From Rs1 sp000416275 (GTDB lineage Bacteria; Pseudomonadota; Gammaproteobacteria; Pseudomonadales; Balneatricaceae), in NCBI GenBank assembly GCA_965243635.1, contig OZ251574.1, positions 806,001-870,000 of the forward strand: a DNA stretch of 64,000 bases, read 5' to 3'. Positions 51,515-59,879 of this stretch are shown one piece after another (positions within the stretch are counted from its first letter, which is position 1; each line of letters starts with the position of its first letter). The translations under genes and the position numbers were made by a program. The notes below the pieces were generated by a model. That model was not told the origin of the DNA. It searched no databases and saw only the letters and a list, made by a program, of their open reading frames with translations.

Positions 51515-51921
51515 GGTCAAAATCAAGCCCTTTAACTGACTTCTTTTTTAATCTCTAAGGTCAAATTCCTACAAGAATTTCGCCGGTGGCGACTGACTTT
51601 CTTTTGATGAGCAAAATGAAAGTAAGCAAAGCAAAAGCTCACCCTAATATTGCCGAGAGACTCCACCACTATCGCCTGAATTTCCGGCCGTTCGTAGAGA
51701 CATCCCTGTCTCACTCACTCTGCGCGACGTCCTGTCGCTCCGCTTCGGCAATTCAGTCAATAGTGGCGGCGGCAATAAAAGGGGATTAGCGGCTCCGTAG
51801 TGTAGTGATAAGCGTAATGTGGTTTATTCTTCTAGCCAAACCTGATTATAATAAGTCAAAGTCAAACCCTTCAACTGATTTTTTTTAAAGCTCTAAGATC
51901 AAATGCTCATAAAAATTCGCC
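51515..51921 (+). repeat. Imperfect direct repeat pair
   Basis: 51515-51584 and 51855-51921 are related: GTCAAAATCAAGCCCTTTAA / GTCAAAGTCAAACCCTTCAA, then ACTGA(C/T)T T-run, then CTCTAAG(G/A)TCAAAT and an (A)AAATTCGCC-like end. They flank the inverted repeat described separately. No gene in this 0.9-kb stretch before the cassette is supported. Confidence 0.75.
51649..51776. repeat. Inverted-repeat element
   Basis: Left arm ATTGCCGAGAG...CCACTATCGCCTGAATT (51649-51682) pairs with right arm AATTCAGTCAATAGTGGCGG...GGCAAT (about 51750-51776) with a few mismatches, around a 65-nt loop. Together with the flanking direct repeats it looks like a dispersed non-autonomous repeat. Confidence 0.65.
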
Positions 51922-51969
51922 ATAGTGCATTCTAAAATCCTTAATGTCAGACAAGAACATCTGTAAATG

Positions 51970-52039
51970 TGTTGCAAATTGAGACTCTAGACAACAGTTG
52001 TTAATTGTTTTAAATTTATAGCAGCTTACAATCACCAAC
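51970..52039 (+). repeat. Left copy of the island-flanking direct repeat
   Basis: GTTGCAAATTGAGACTCTAGA ... ACAATCACCAAC. A diverged second copy lies at 63727-63794. About 11.7 kb of mobile elements lie between. Confidence 0.8.
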
Positions 52040-52253
52040 AAACAATAGCTCTATATTCTAGAGTCCCCAAAAGTACTCAAAGACAGCGCTTAGGCATGAT
52101 TTTTTAGCGCAATATAGATCAAGTCAAAACACTGATAACATAAAAGATGTTATTTGAGTAATGGGGGCTGCTAGGGTTATCTCCTATTTAAATATATACT
52201 GATAATACATCCAGTATTTAAGAAAATATGAACAACCCGCCTTTGCGCCTATT

Positions 52254-52401
52254 AGGCGGAATCGTTCCGCCTTTCCCCGCATGGAAAAAGGCAAAGAGTA
52301 GCGTGAGTGATTGAAATATATATTATTGTCGGTTTAATCAAAAATTTATAAAACATGAAAGGCGGAATCGTTCCGTGTTTAAACACGGAACGATTCCGCC
52401 T
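52254..52401. repeat. Related palindromes, one perfect over 42 bp
   Basis: 52360-52401 is a perfect 42-bp palindrome whose arms begin AGGCGGAATCGTTCCGTG. A shorter palindrome, AGGCGGAATCGTTCCGCCT, lies at 52254-52272 and shares the first 16 bases. The longer pairing of 52245-52269 with 52384-52408 would join them into one structure that ends right at the cassette boundary, so it may be the remnant of an upstream attC. Confidence 0.85.
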
Positions 52402-52410
52402 AATACGCTG

Positions 52411-53372
52411 TTATGTCACAAGGAGTATTCATGGCTAATCCTAAGCCGAAAGTAATTAAAGAAAATAAAGACTGTTTCATCATTATGCCAATTGCTGAAG
52501 CTGAAGGTTATGCCAACGGACACTTTAAACATGTTTATGACAATATAATTTCGCCAGCTTGCGATTTAGCTGGGTTTAACCCAGTACGTGCAGATGAAGT
52601 TAAACAAACTAACTTGATTCATCTTGATATATTAAAACAGCTTATTGAAGCTCCAATTGCAATCTGTGATTTAAGCAATAGAAACCCGAATGTTCTTTTT
52701 GAGCTAGGTATAAGGCAGGCTTTTGATAAGCCTGTTGTCTTAATTCAAGAAAAAGGCACACCTAAAATATTCGATATAGCACCACTTCGTTATCTTGAAT
52801 ACTGTAAAGAAATGAAATATCACGATGTTTTGTCAATCCAACAGGAGCTAAAAGATTCTATCGAAGCTACGTTTGAAGCGGATGGAAAACAAGGGAATGT
52901 AAATTCTATTGTTAAATTACTTGCATTAAATTCACCTGCTCAATTACCCGATATTGAGCATAATAGAGAGTTGTTGTCTCTAGATGTAATGCACGCCGAA
53001 ATGAGACAGATGAAAAGTTTATTAGTGGAGAGCATGGCTGTTCGTGGAGGTGGTAGTAAATCTTCAATTGAATTGATTGAATACGAACGCATATCAAATG
53101 AACTAACAAGTGTTGCAAACAATAAAAGAATGCCTGAAAGTGAGCGAAATGAACATTTACATCATCTTCTTATGGAAACTGAAGAGTTAATGATGAGAAG
53201 TCACTCAAAAGAAAACCATAGGCATTATCGCATTCTAATGGATAGAGTGCATCGCGCGCTATCAAGTGACATAACAAGTTAATAAACATGGACGCTAAAC
53301 GGTTTGTCATTATTTTTGCAAAAAGAAAAATCGCAAAAATATCGCCAAACCTACGCGCCAGTTATTAAGGCG
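52411..53372 (+). mobile_element. Integron gene cassette
   Basis: 962 bp from the base after G52410 to G53372. The boundary G|TTATGTC and the attC left core GTGACATAACA (53266-53276) are perfect inverse complements over 11 bp, as expected if the circular cassette once formed its own attC from these two ends. One short-leader CDS oriented with the cassette, followed directly by attC. No integrase gene is present in the window, so this is a solitary cassette. Confidence 0.85.
52431..53282 (+). CDS. TIR-like / nucleoside 2-deoxyribosyltransferase-like protein
   Basis: 283 residues. ATG chosen because AAGGAG lies 5 nt upstream; an upstream ATG at 52413 lies in the cassette boundary. Residues about 14-150 form a Rossmann-like domain: FIIMPI, HVYDNIISPACDLAGF, ADEV, then IAICDLSNRNPNVLFELG, whose Glu91 corresponds to the catalytic Glu of TIR-like and deoxyribosyltransferase-like enzymes. 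The C-terminal half is helical and charged. Relatives occur in anti-phage systems as NAD+- or nucleotide-degrading effectors (inference). The stop codon lies inside attC. Confidence 0.8.
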   Translation: MANPKPKVIKENKDCFIIMPIAEAEGYANGHFKHVYDNIISPACDLAGFNPVRADEVKQTNLIHLDILKQLIEAPIAICDLSNRNPNVLFELGIRQAFDKPVVLIQEKGTPKIFDIAPLRYLEYCKEMKYHDVLSIQQELKDSIEATFEADGKQGNVNSIVKLLALNSPAQLPDIEHNRELLSLDVMHAEMRQMKSLLVESMAVRGGGSKSSIELIEYERISNELTSVANNKRMPESERNEHLHHLLMETEELMMRSHSKENHRHYRILMDRVHRALSSDITS

Positions 53373-53375
53373 TTA
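53266..53375 (+). other. attC recombination site, interrupted by a group II intron
   Basis: Left core GACATAAC, long imperfect stem (AAGTTAATAAACATGGACGC with GCGCCAGTTATTAAGGC), a central AT-rich hairpin, and right core GTTA that is cut by the intron starting at 53376. After the intron (55381) the bases GAC complete GTTAGAC, which fits the GTTRRRY consensus exactly. Confidence 0.85.
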
Positions 53376-55380
53376 GTGCGACAAGCAAAGCTTGGCGCAT
53401 CTTGCAGGGTGAAAGTCCCTGTCGGGTAAGGCTTAGCTAGTCACCCGTATCGAGTCTTGCGTGCTGCACGGAGATTATGGAGAGCGAATCTTTCCTGTTG
53501 CTGATATATCGTTTATCACCAACAAATAATCGAACAATCAGTGCGAAGCGTAGACAGAGAATTGTATAGGCCATAGGGAATGCGTGTTCCTGAAGTGCTG
53601 GTATCGCTCCGACAATAAAATGTCCTGACTGACGAGGCTTGTAACGCCGTCGAAGTCCATGCAAAGCAACCGCATTAGCAAGGTTGTGGCGAGTCAGCGG
53701 AGTTCTTAAGCCGTGGCATGTATAAAGAGATGTGTTGAGAACTTGTGATATCCAAAGTTGCTCCCACAGGAAGTGGGTAGGGAAACTAAGTAAAATACGA
53801 GGTTAACGATGGCACTTTGGAAGTCGGATCAGCTCATAGTAGTGCCGAAACTTGTCAGTAGGTTGATAAGTGAATACAGCACGAAGGGGCTGACAATTAT
53901 TTCACGGTGTGTAACAGACACATAGGCCGGACAAAGTAGGGCTGGAATCACTATGACAACCGCATTGCACACCACAGCATTTAAAGCACCTTTTCGTTTC
54001 AAAGTAAGCACCCTAAGCATCGATTTCAGAATCTATATGGATTGCTAGATGCTGATTTATTGATACAAAGCTGGGGTCAACTCAACAAGCGTTCAGCGCC
54101 TGGGATCGACGGTGTCACAGCCGATGATTTCAAGCTCAGCTTGTCTGATAACATCACTCGGATAAGTGAAAGTTTAAGAAATAAGAGCTTTCGAGTGAGT
54201 GACGTTAAACGTGTCTTTATTCCTAAGGCAGACGGTAAGCAACGTCCACTGGGGTTACCCACTCTGGACGATAAACTGGTTAAAGCAGGGAGTTAGCCAG
54301 ATACTGCAAACTTACTTTGATAGCTTAAGTGGGAGCAAGACTTCCTACGTAACAGTTATGGTTATCGGCCCAATAAGAGTGCGCATCAAGCTGTGCAAAG
54401 TTTGCACCTCAATCTTCAATTTAAAGGATACGGTTATATTGTTGAAGCAGATATTAAGGGCTTCTTCAATAACATGGACCATCAGTGGCTCATGCAAATG
54501 CTGGCTCTGAGAATTGACGATAAAGCATTGTTGAACCTGATCAATCAGTGGTTAAAGGCTAGAATTAAAACACCGGATGGCAAATTTGAAAAGCCGATCA
54601 GTGGGACACCACAGGGCGGAGTGATTAGCCCAGTGTTGGCCAATATCTACTTACACTACGCATTAGATCTATGGTTTGAAGAGCGGGTGAAACCGCGCTT
54701 AAAGGGGAGAGCGATGCTTATACGCTATGCCGATGATTTTGTTGTGGCTTTTCAATACAGAACTGAAGCGCAAGCGTTTTATCGGGAGTTACCCGAGAGG
54801 TTGAAGAAATTTAATCTAGAGGTAGCGCCAGAGAAAACGCATTTAAAACGCTTTAGTCGGTTTCATCCCAATAGACAAGAAAGCTTTCAGTTTTTAGGTT
54901 TTGAATTTTATTGGGGTACTGATCGCAAGGATGAACCACGCTTAAGGCGAATAACGGCACCGAAGAAGCATCGTGCGAAGCTACAGGAGTTGTATCAGTG
55001 GATCAAACTCAACCGCTCTAGGCGATTGAATCATTTGATGCCACAGTTACGACGCAAGTTGGCGGGTTTTAGAAACTACTTTGGATTGCTGGATAATAGT
55101 CGTAGCTTGAGTCATATTTATGATTTTGTATTGCACACCTTGTACAAATGGCTCAATCGACGCAGTCAATGGCATAGCTTTAACTGGCAAGGTTTTAAAG
55201 ATATGTTACGTTACTATCAGATACAGCCACTGCGTGTATCAAAACGGTATATCGTAGTGGATTGGTATTGAGGGGGCTTGTGAATTACACGAGCAATGAA
55301 ATAATTGAAGAGCCGGATGCGGTAATTCCGCACGTCCGGATCTGTATGGGGGCGGCTCAGGCAACTGGCCGTTCTACCAT
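53376..55380 (+). mobile_element. Group II intron 1 (in the attC core)
   Basis: 2005 bp. Starts GTGCGACAAG, the expected GUGYG end; early conserved block GGGTGAAAGTCCC...GGGTAAGGCTTAGC. Domain V is at 55310-55343 (GAGCCGGATGCGG... CCGGATCTG) and domain VI ends in CTACCAT. The exon junction restores an attC core. It encodes a reverse transcriptase broken by frameshifts. By its short ORF without an endonuclease domain it resembles bacterial class C/D/E introns; class not settled. Confidence 0.9.
53953..55271 (+). pseudogene. ltrA: Group II intron reverse transcriptase/maturase, frameshifted
   Basis: RT domains are recognisable: KRSAPGIDGVTADDF and FIPKADGKQRPLGLPTLDD, then EADIKGFFNNMDH, GTPQGGVISPVLANIYL, the active site RYADDFVV, a thumb/maturase region and the C-terminal WLNRRSQWHSFNWQGF. 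No HNH domain. The frame shifts +1 near 54,287 (GGG where GG is expected, giving an early stop) and returns near 54,332; a third shift near 54,000 separates the likely ATG at 53953 from the body. Probably inactive unless these are sequencing errors. Confidence 0.85.
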
Positions 55381-55437
55381 GACGCAGCGACGTGAAGTTG
55401 CATAAGTATATGTTTTAAAACAGATATTATTTGTATT

Positions 55438-56273
55438 GTGCCGGGCTGTTTTAGCAAAGATCAGTACTGTAAATCTAAATAAAACCTAGAGTTCTACCTC
55501 TAGTATCCTACCCACCATGCAACAAGGACGTGGTATGAAGCGCTGGGGACAATGTACCTAAGACAAGCCGTGAGGTGAGTCTGCGATTGTGAATGTCACA
55601 TGATCAGGGGCTAGGATGGAGTGATATGGCGAACACAAGTGAACCTTTGTTGACGTCCCGTTAGCAACAGACCAGCCAAACGACATCGATAGGCTGTGAC
55701 CAAAAGGTGAGCGCGCTCAGTATGACTTGGATAACGTGGGTCATACGTAGATACTGCCGCGCCGGGATAAAGAAGGCGCCTAAGTCACTCGTCAAGGTAT
55801 TTATGCAGAACACGGCAATGTTGCATAGTCCTCCATACTGGAGAAAGCTGCCTGTGAAGGATGCTGATGGCTATGCTTGAATAAGATGGTGGAAAAAGCG
55901 AAGGGTACTCTGTAATCGAGTATATACGGGTTCAAACTTTGCCCGGCACGAAAGTGAGCAGACGTCCTATCCTGGTGCTTCAATGCGAGATAATATGCAA
56001 TAATTGATTTTATGGAGGAAGGCAAATGATGGCAGCTATTATTAGTGCTAGTGCACCTCTTTCAGAGGTTTTAAACCGGAGCCAACTCCCTTGAAAAACG
56101 CCGTTGGGGAGAGATCACTGTTTATCAAATGTATATGCGTATCGCAAAGTATATGAGAATATCCGTGGGCGGGTCGTGAAATATCGGCCTTTGAAGGGCT
56201 TGAGCCGTATGATGGGAAACTATCACGTACGGTTCTTAGGGGGCGAAGGGTCATGAGGCCCTTAGCTACCCGG
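55438..56273 (+). mobile_element. Group II intron 2, ORF-less
   Basis: Clear 34-nt domain V at 56202-56235 (GAGCCGTATGATGGGAAAC, GUACGGUUC end) and domain VI (GGGGGCGAAGGGTC...CTTAGCTACCCGG). The domain I-III sequence, for example GGAAAAAGCGAA and CACGAAAGTG, resembles intron 3. The RT start survives as ATGGAGGAAGGCAAATGATG near 56,013 but the rest of the ORF is deleted. Left end is approximate (GTGCC at 55438). It would need a helper RT for splicing or movement. Confidence 0.8.
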
Positions 56274-56304
56274 TTTTTTTTATCAAATATGGAGTACTCG
56301 AAAA

Positions 56305-56703
56305 ATGGAAAAAGTGTTTAATTTTGGATTTATTGTTCTAGTAATAGCTGGTGCTTGTCGGTATTTTTTGATCCAAGATACTGGCGTAGAATATCTTGCG
56401 TTTAATAGTCTGCAAGAATGGGAAAAATGGTTTTACGGTCTTTCATTCGCATGGTTTTGTCTTGCGTTCTGGAACACGTTTTCTCGTAGACGTTGTTCTA
56501 ATTGCAATGCTGTCGATTATTCTTTTAATGGCTCAGAAGAAGTTGATCGCTGGGTAGGTACAAAAAATGTAAGAGAAAAAGTCGGAGAAAATTCTTATAC
56601 AAATCGAAGTGTATCAACAACATTTGTAAAAATTAAGTCTATATATGAATGTCTTGCATGTAATCATGTGTGGTCTGAAACCGTAAAGCGTGAAAAAAAC
56701 TAA
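56305..56703 (+). CDS. Hypothetical membrane protein with a zinc ribbon
   Basis: 132 residues. Two hydrophobic segments (about residues 5-22 and 43-60) and then a CxxC...CxxC pair (CSNC and CLAC) that would form a zinc ribbon. I do not recognise the family. GGAG precedes the ATG. AACTAACAAATAAGG directly after the stop looks like the left core of another attC, so this may be the second cassette of the array, with its 5' leader interrupted by intron 2; this is inference. Confidence 0.65.
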   Translation: MEKVFNFGFIVLVIAGACRYFLIQDTGVEYLAFNSLQEWEKWFYGLSFAWFCLAFWNTFSRRRCSNCNAVDYSFNGSEEVDRWVGTKNVREKVGENSYTNRSVSTTFVKIKSIYECLACNHVWSETVKREKN

Positions 56704-56761
56704 CAAATAAGGATAAGAAACAATAAAAAAACAATTAAAAAAACAATTAAAAGGACAGTCA

Positions 56762-56845
56762 GTGCGCCGAGCTAAATCGGTAGAAGATTGGAGGTGCAAG
56801 TCCTCTGCTTGGTAAGGTTTAGCAGACCGCCGAGACCCCGGTGTT
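56762..56845 (+). mobile_element. 5' fragment of a further group II intron
   Basis: GTGCGCCGAG start, then GGAGGTGCAAGTCCTC and TTGGTAAGGTTTAGC, which line up with GGGTGAAAGTCCC and CGGGTAAGGCTTAGC of intron 1. The similarity fades after about 85 bp. It begins directly after a GGACAGTCA motif. Confidence 0.6.
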
Positions 56846-56936
56846 TTTCAAGGTAGTTGGCACTCTTTTCTTTACAATAATAAAAACAATAATAAAGGAC
56901 AGTCACAGATTTACAATAATAAAGGACTACAATAAT

Positions 56937-58116
56937 AAAGGACAGTCACAGATTAATTGAATATGAACATAAAAGAGAGTAGTGTTTAATACATTGATAA
57001 TTCAATTTAGGGAATAATTTCTCTGAACGGGAGGTTCTATGACTCGTGCCCGAGCGCAGCAGATCTGCTGCCAAGACACCCCTTATTACCACTGTATCTC
57101 TAGAGTGGTGAGAAGAGCTTTTCTCTGTGGCTTTGATCAAGCCACTCAACAAGATTTTGAGCATCGACGCCAGTGGATGCTAGATCGTCTGGTTGAAATT
57201 GATACCGTTTTTTGTATCGATGTTTGTGCGTATGCCATTATGTCAAACCACTATCATATTGTTCTATATATTAATAAAAGCCAAGTAGATAGTCTGACAG
57301 ACTTAGAAGTGATAGAGCGTTGGCGGACTATCTATGTCGGTCCCGATATAATCCAGCGTTTCGCTAATGGCGAAAAAATGTCCAGTGCGCAGTATGATCT
57401 TATTGCTGAAATAGTTGCTATATGGCGGCAGCGCCTGGAAGATATTAGCTGGTTTATGAAAAGCCTAAATGAGTCAATAGCCCGCAGAGCAAACCTAGAA
57501 GATCACTGCACAGGTCATTTTTGGGAGGGGAGATTCAAGAGCCAAGCATTATTAGATGAACAAGCGTTACTCACATGTATGGCTTATGTTGAGTTAAACC
57601 CTATTCGCGCTGAGATGGCAGAAACTCCTGAAGATTCAGATTATACTTCTATAAAACAACGAATTGAAGATGATAAACCAGTAGCAGAAATAGTGAATAC
57701 TAAAGGCGCAGAAAAATCTCAGTTAAATTTATTACTGAAAGAATTTGTCGCAGAAGGCCATCAACTAACTGATCAAATACCCTATCACTATCGCGAGTAT
57801 TTAGAGCTAGTTGATTGGAGTGGCCGAGTGATCAGGGCAGATAAACGCGGTGCAATTGATGGCCGAATTCCCCCGATATTAACGCGTTTAGGGATTGATG
57901 TTGATCAGTGGCTTAAGACAATGCAGCCAAAAGGTGTGCATCAGTTTAGCCGTGCGATGGGATGCCGTGAAGCGCTACGAGAACACGCTAGAAAATTATG
58001 TATCAAATGGATTAAAGGGATTAATTTTAGCGGAAAGTTATTTCCTACCTAATAAGTCTAGAAAACTGATTAAGATCAGCTAACACTGCTAAGTGTGAAT
58101 CTTATGGTCTGTAATC
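56937..58116 (+). mobile_element. Y1-transposase element, copy A
   Basis: Left end AAAGGACAGTC followed by ACAGATTAATTGAATATGAAC; right side shared with copy C up to TGTAATC, where an IS66 end begins. Extra partial AAAGGAC(AGTC) motifs lie at 56751 and 56894-56929, so this spot has been used several times. Confidence 0.8.
57039..58052 (+). CDS. REP-associated (Y1/HUH) transposase, copy A
   Basis: 337 residues. Y1 family blocks: N-terminal YYHCISRVVRRAFLCG, the HUH metal motif in AYAIMSNHYHIVLYI (about residue 70), HFWEGRFKSQALLDEQALLTCMAYVELNPIRA. The place where related proteins have the catalytic Tyr reads LNESIARRAN here, with no Tyr. GGGAGG lies before the ATG. About 94% identical by eye to copy C. 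The C-terminal 130 residues are outside the minimal domain. Confidence 0.9.
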   Translation: MTRARAQQICCQDTPYYHCISRVVRRAFLCGFDQATQQDFEHRRQWMLDRLVEIDTVFCIDVCAYAIMSNHYHIVLYINKSQVDSLTDLEVIERWRTIYVGPDIIQRFANGEKMSSAQYDLIAEIVAIWRQRLEDISWFMKSLNESIARRANLEDHCTGHFWEGRFKSQALLDEQALLTCMAYVELNPIRAEMAETPEDSDYTSIKQRIEDDKPVAEIVNTKGAEKSQLNLLLKEFVAEGHQLTDQIPYHYREYLELVDWSGRVIRADKRGAIDGRIPPILTRLGIDVDQWLKTMQPKGVHQFSRAMGCREALREHARKLCIKWIKGINFSGKLFPT

Positions 58117-58297
58117 GTGAGCTTACGGCAGCATAGCTCAACTTTATATTTTTAATCAGATCTAATGGTTGCGACTTACTTAATGAGGACGCAACATGAA
58201 AAATTCAGATCAACTTTCTATCACCGCGACTGCTTTCGACCAGTGGCGAACTCAGCGTGCAAGTCGTAGTGAACGTACTCCGTTAGCATTACGACAG
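58117..58297 (+). mobile_element. IS66-type left-end fragment, with truncated tnpA
   Basis: GTGAGCTTACGGCAGCATAG... leader and the first 34 codons of tnpA (58196-58297, MKNSDQLSITATAFDQW...LALRQ), essentially identical to the second IS66 copy on the opposite strand (61202-61273). Cut off by Y1 copy B after ACGACAG. Confidence 0.9.
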
Positions 58298-58574
58298 GGA
58301 ATAAAAAGGACAGTCATAGATTAATTGAATATGAATAACAAAGAGAGTAGGGTTTAATGCATTGATAATTCAATTCAGAGAAATTTGTCTCTGAACGGGA
58401 GGTTCTATGACTCGTGCCCGAGCGCAGCAGATCTGCTGCCAAGATACCCCTTATTACCACTGTATCTCTAGAGTGGTGAGAAGAGCTTTTCTCTGTGGCT
58501 TTGATCAAGCCACTCAACAAGATTTTGAGCATCGACGCCAGTGGATGCTAGATCGTCTGGCTGAAATTGATACA
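58298..58574 (+). mobile_element. Y1-transposase element, copy B (truncated)
   Basis: Full left end with AAAAGGACAGTC at 58304-58315 and the first 56 codons of the transposase (58407-58573), nearly identical to copies A and C. It breaks off after the codons for EIDT, where copy C starts with its own AAAAAGGACAGTC. Transposase remnant only. Confidence 0.9.
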
Positions 58575-59879
58575 AGTAAATAAAAAGGACAGTCATAGAT
58601 TAATTGAATATGAACAATAAAGAGAGTAGGGTTTAATGCATTGATAATTCAATTCAGAGAAATTTATCTCTGAACGGGAGGTTCTATGACTCGTGCCCGA
58701 GCGCAGCAGATCTGCTGCCAAGATACCCCTTATTACCACTGTATCTCTAGAGTGGTGAGAAGAGCTTTTCTCTGTGGCTTTGATCAAGCCACTCAACAAG
58801 ATCTTGAGCATCGACGCCAGTGGATGCTAGATCGTCTGGCTGAAATTGATACTGTATTTTGTATCGATGTTTGCGCCTACGCCATTATGTCAAACCATTA
58901 TCATATTGTTCTATATATTAATAAAAGCCAAGTAGATAGTCTGACAGACTTAGAAGTGATAGAGCGTTGGCGAACTATCTATGTCGGCCCAGATATAATT
59001 CAGCGCTTCGTTAATGGCGAAAAAATGTCCAGTGCGCAGTATGTTCTTATTGCTGAAATAGTTGCAATATGGCGGCAGCGCCTAGAAGATATCAGCTGGT
59101 TTATGAAGAGCCTGAATGAATCGATAGCTCGCAGAGCAAACCTAGAAGACAACTGCACAGGTCATTTTTGGGAAGGAAGGTTCAAGAGCCAAGCATTGTT
59201 AGACGAGCAAGCACTGCTCACTTGTATGGCTTATGTTGAGTTAAACCCGATCCGCGCTCAAATGGCAGAGACCCCAGAAGATTCGGATTATACTTCTATA
59301 AAACAAAGAATTGAAGATGATCAACCAGTAGTAGAGAGCGTGAATGATAAAAGCGAAGGAAGCTCCCAGTCACATTTATTACTGAAAGAATTTGTCGCAG
59401 AAGGCCATCAGCTCACTGATCAAATTCCCTATCATTATCGCGAGTATTTAGAGCTGGTTGATTGGAGTGGCCGAGCGATCAGGGCAGACAAACGTGGTGC
59501 AATTGATGGCCGTATTCCCCTGATATTAACGCGTTTAGGTATTGACGGTGAACAGTGGCTTAAGACAATGCAGCCAAAAGGTGTACATCAGTTTAGCCGT
59601 GCGATGGGATGCCGTGAAGCGCTACGAGAACACGCTAAAAATTTATGTATCAAATGGATTAAAGGGATAAATTTTAGCGGAAAGTTATTTCCTACCTGAT
59701 AAGTCTAGAAAACCGTTTAAGATCAGCTAACACTGCTAAGTGTGAATCTTATGGTGTGTAATCAGCTGATCCACCCCTATATTAGAAATATTTGTTAATC
59801 AAGATGAATGTTAGATTCATGAGCTTATTAAATTAATTGCTGGCATGTTTTAAGTTAAAATAAATGTCTGTCCTATATC
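58575..59879 (+). mobile_element. Y1-transposase element, copy C
   Basis: Left end AAAAAGGACAGTC; right flank runs through AAGTGTGAATCTTATGG to AAATGTCTGTCCTAT, an inverted match to the left end, at which IS66 tnpC is cut. Probably the most complete copy. The 170 bp after the CDS hold no other gene. Confidence 0.75.
58686..59699 (+). CDS. REP-associated (Y1/HUH) transposase, copy C
   Basis: 337 residues, open throughout. Same blocks as copy A, including the HUH motif in MSNHYHIVL and LNESIARRAN at the expected tyrosine position. Differences from copy A are scattered and mostly conservative, except around residue 220-230 (PVVESVNDKSEGSSQSH against PVAEIVNTKGAEKSQLN). GGGAGG ribosome site. Confidence 0.9.
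   Translation: MTRARAQQICCQDTPYYHCISRVVRRAFLCGFDQATQQDLEHRRQWMLDRLAEIDTVFCIDVCAYAIMSNHYHIVLYINKSQVDSLTDLEVIERWRTIYVGPDIIQRFVNGEKMSSAQYVLIAEIVAIWRQRLEDISWFMKSLNESIARRANLEDNCTGHFWEGRFKSQALLDEQALLTCMAYVELNPIRAQMAETPEDSDYTSIKQRIEDDQPVVESVNDKSEGSSQSHLLLKEFVAEGHQLTDQIPYHYREYLELVDWSGRAIRADKRGAIDGRIPLILTRLGIDGEQWLKTMQPKGVHQFSRAMGCREALREHAKNLCIKWIKGINFSGKLFPT

Noticed and set aside
51586..51789. 67-codon frame in the repeat region before the cassette
   Set aside because: It lies across the inverted-repeat element; similar frames arise when such dispersed repeats are translated.
54199..54510. Separate 103-residue gene in intron 1
   Set aside because: It is mostly the RT read in a shifted frame; only a short middle segment matches RT and bridges the two frameshifts.
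51440..57000. Integron integrase gene
   Set aside because: Looked for because of the cassette; no tyrosine recombinase is visible on either strand in the window.
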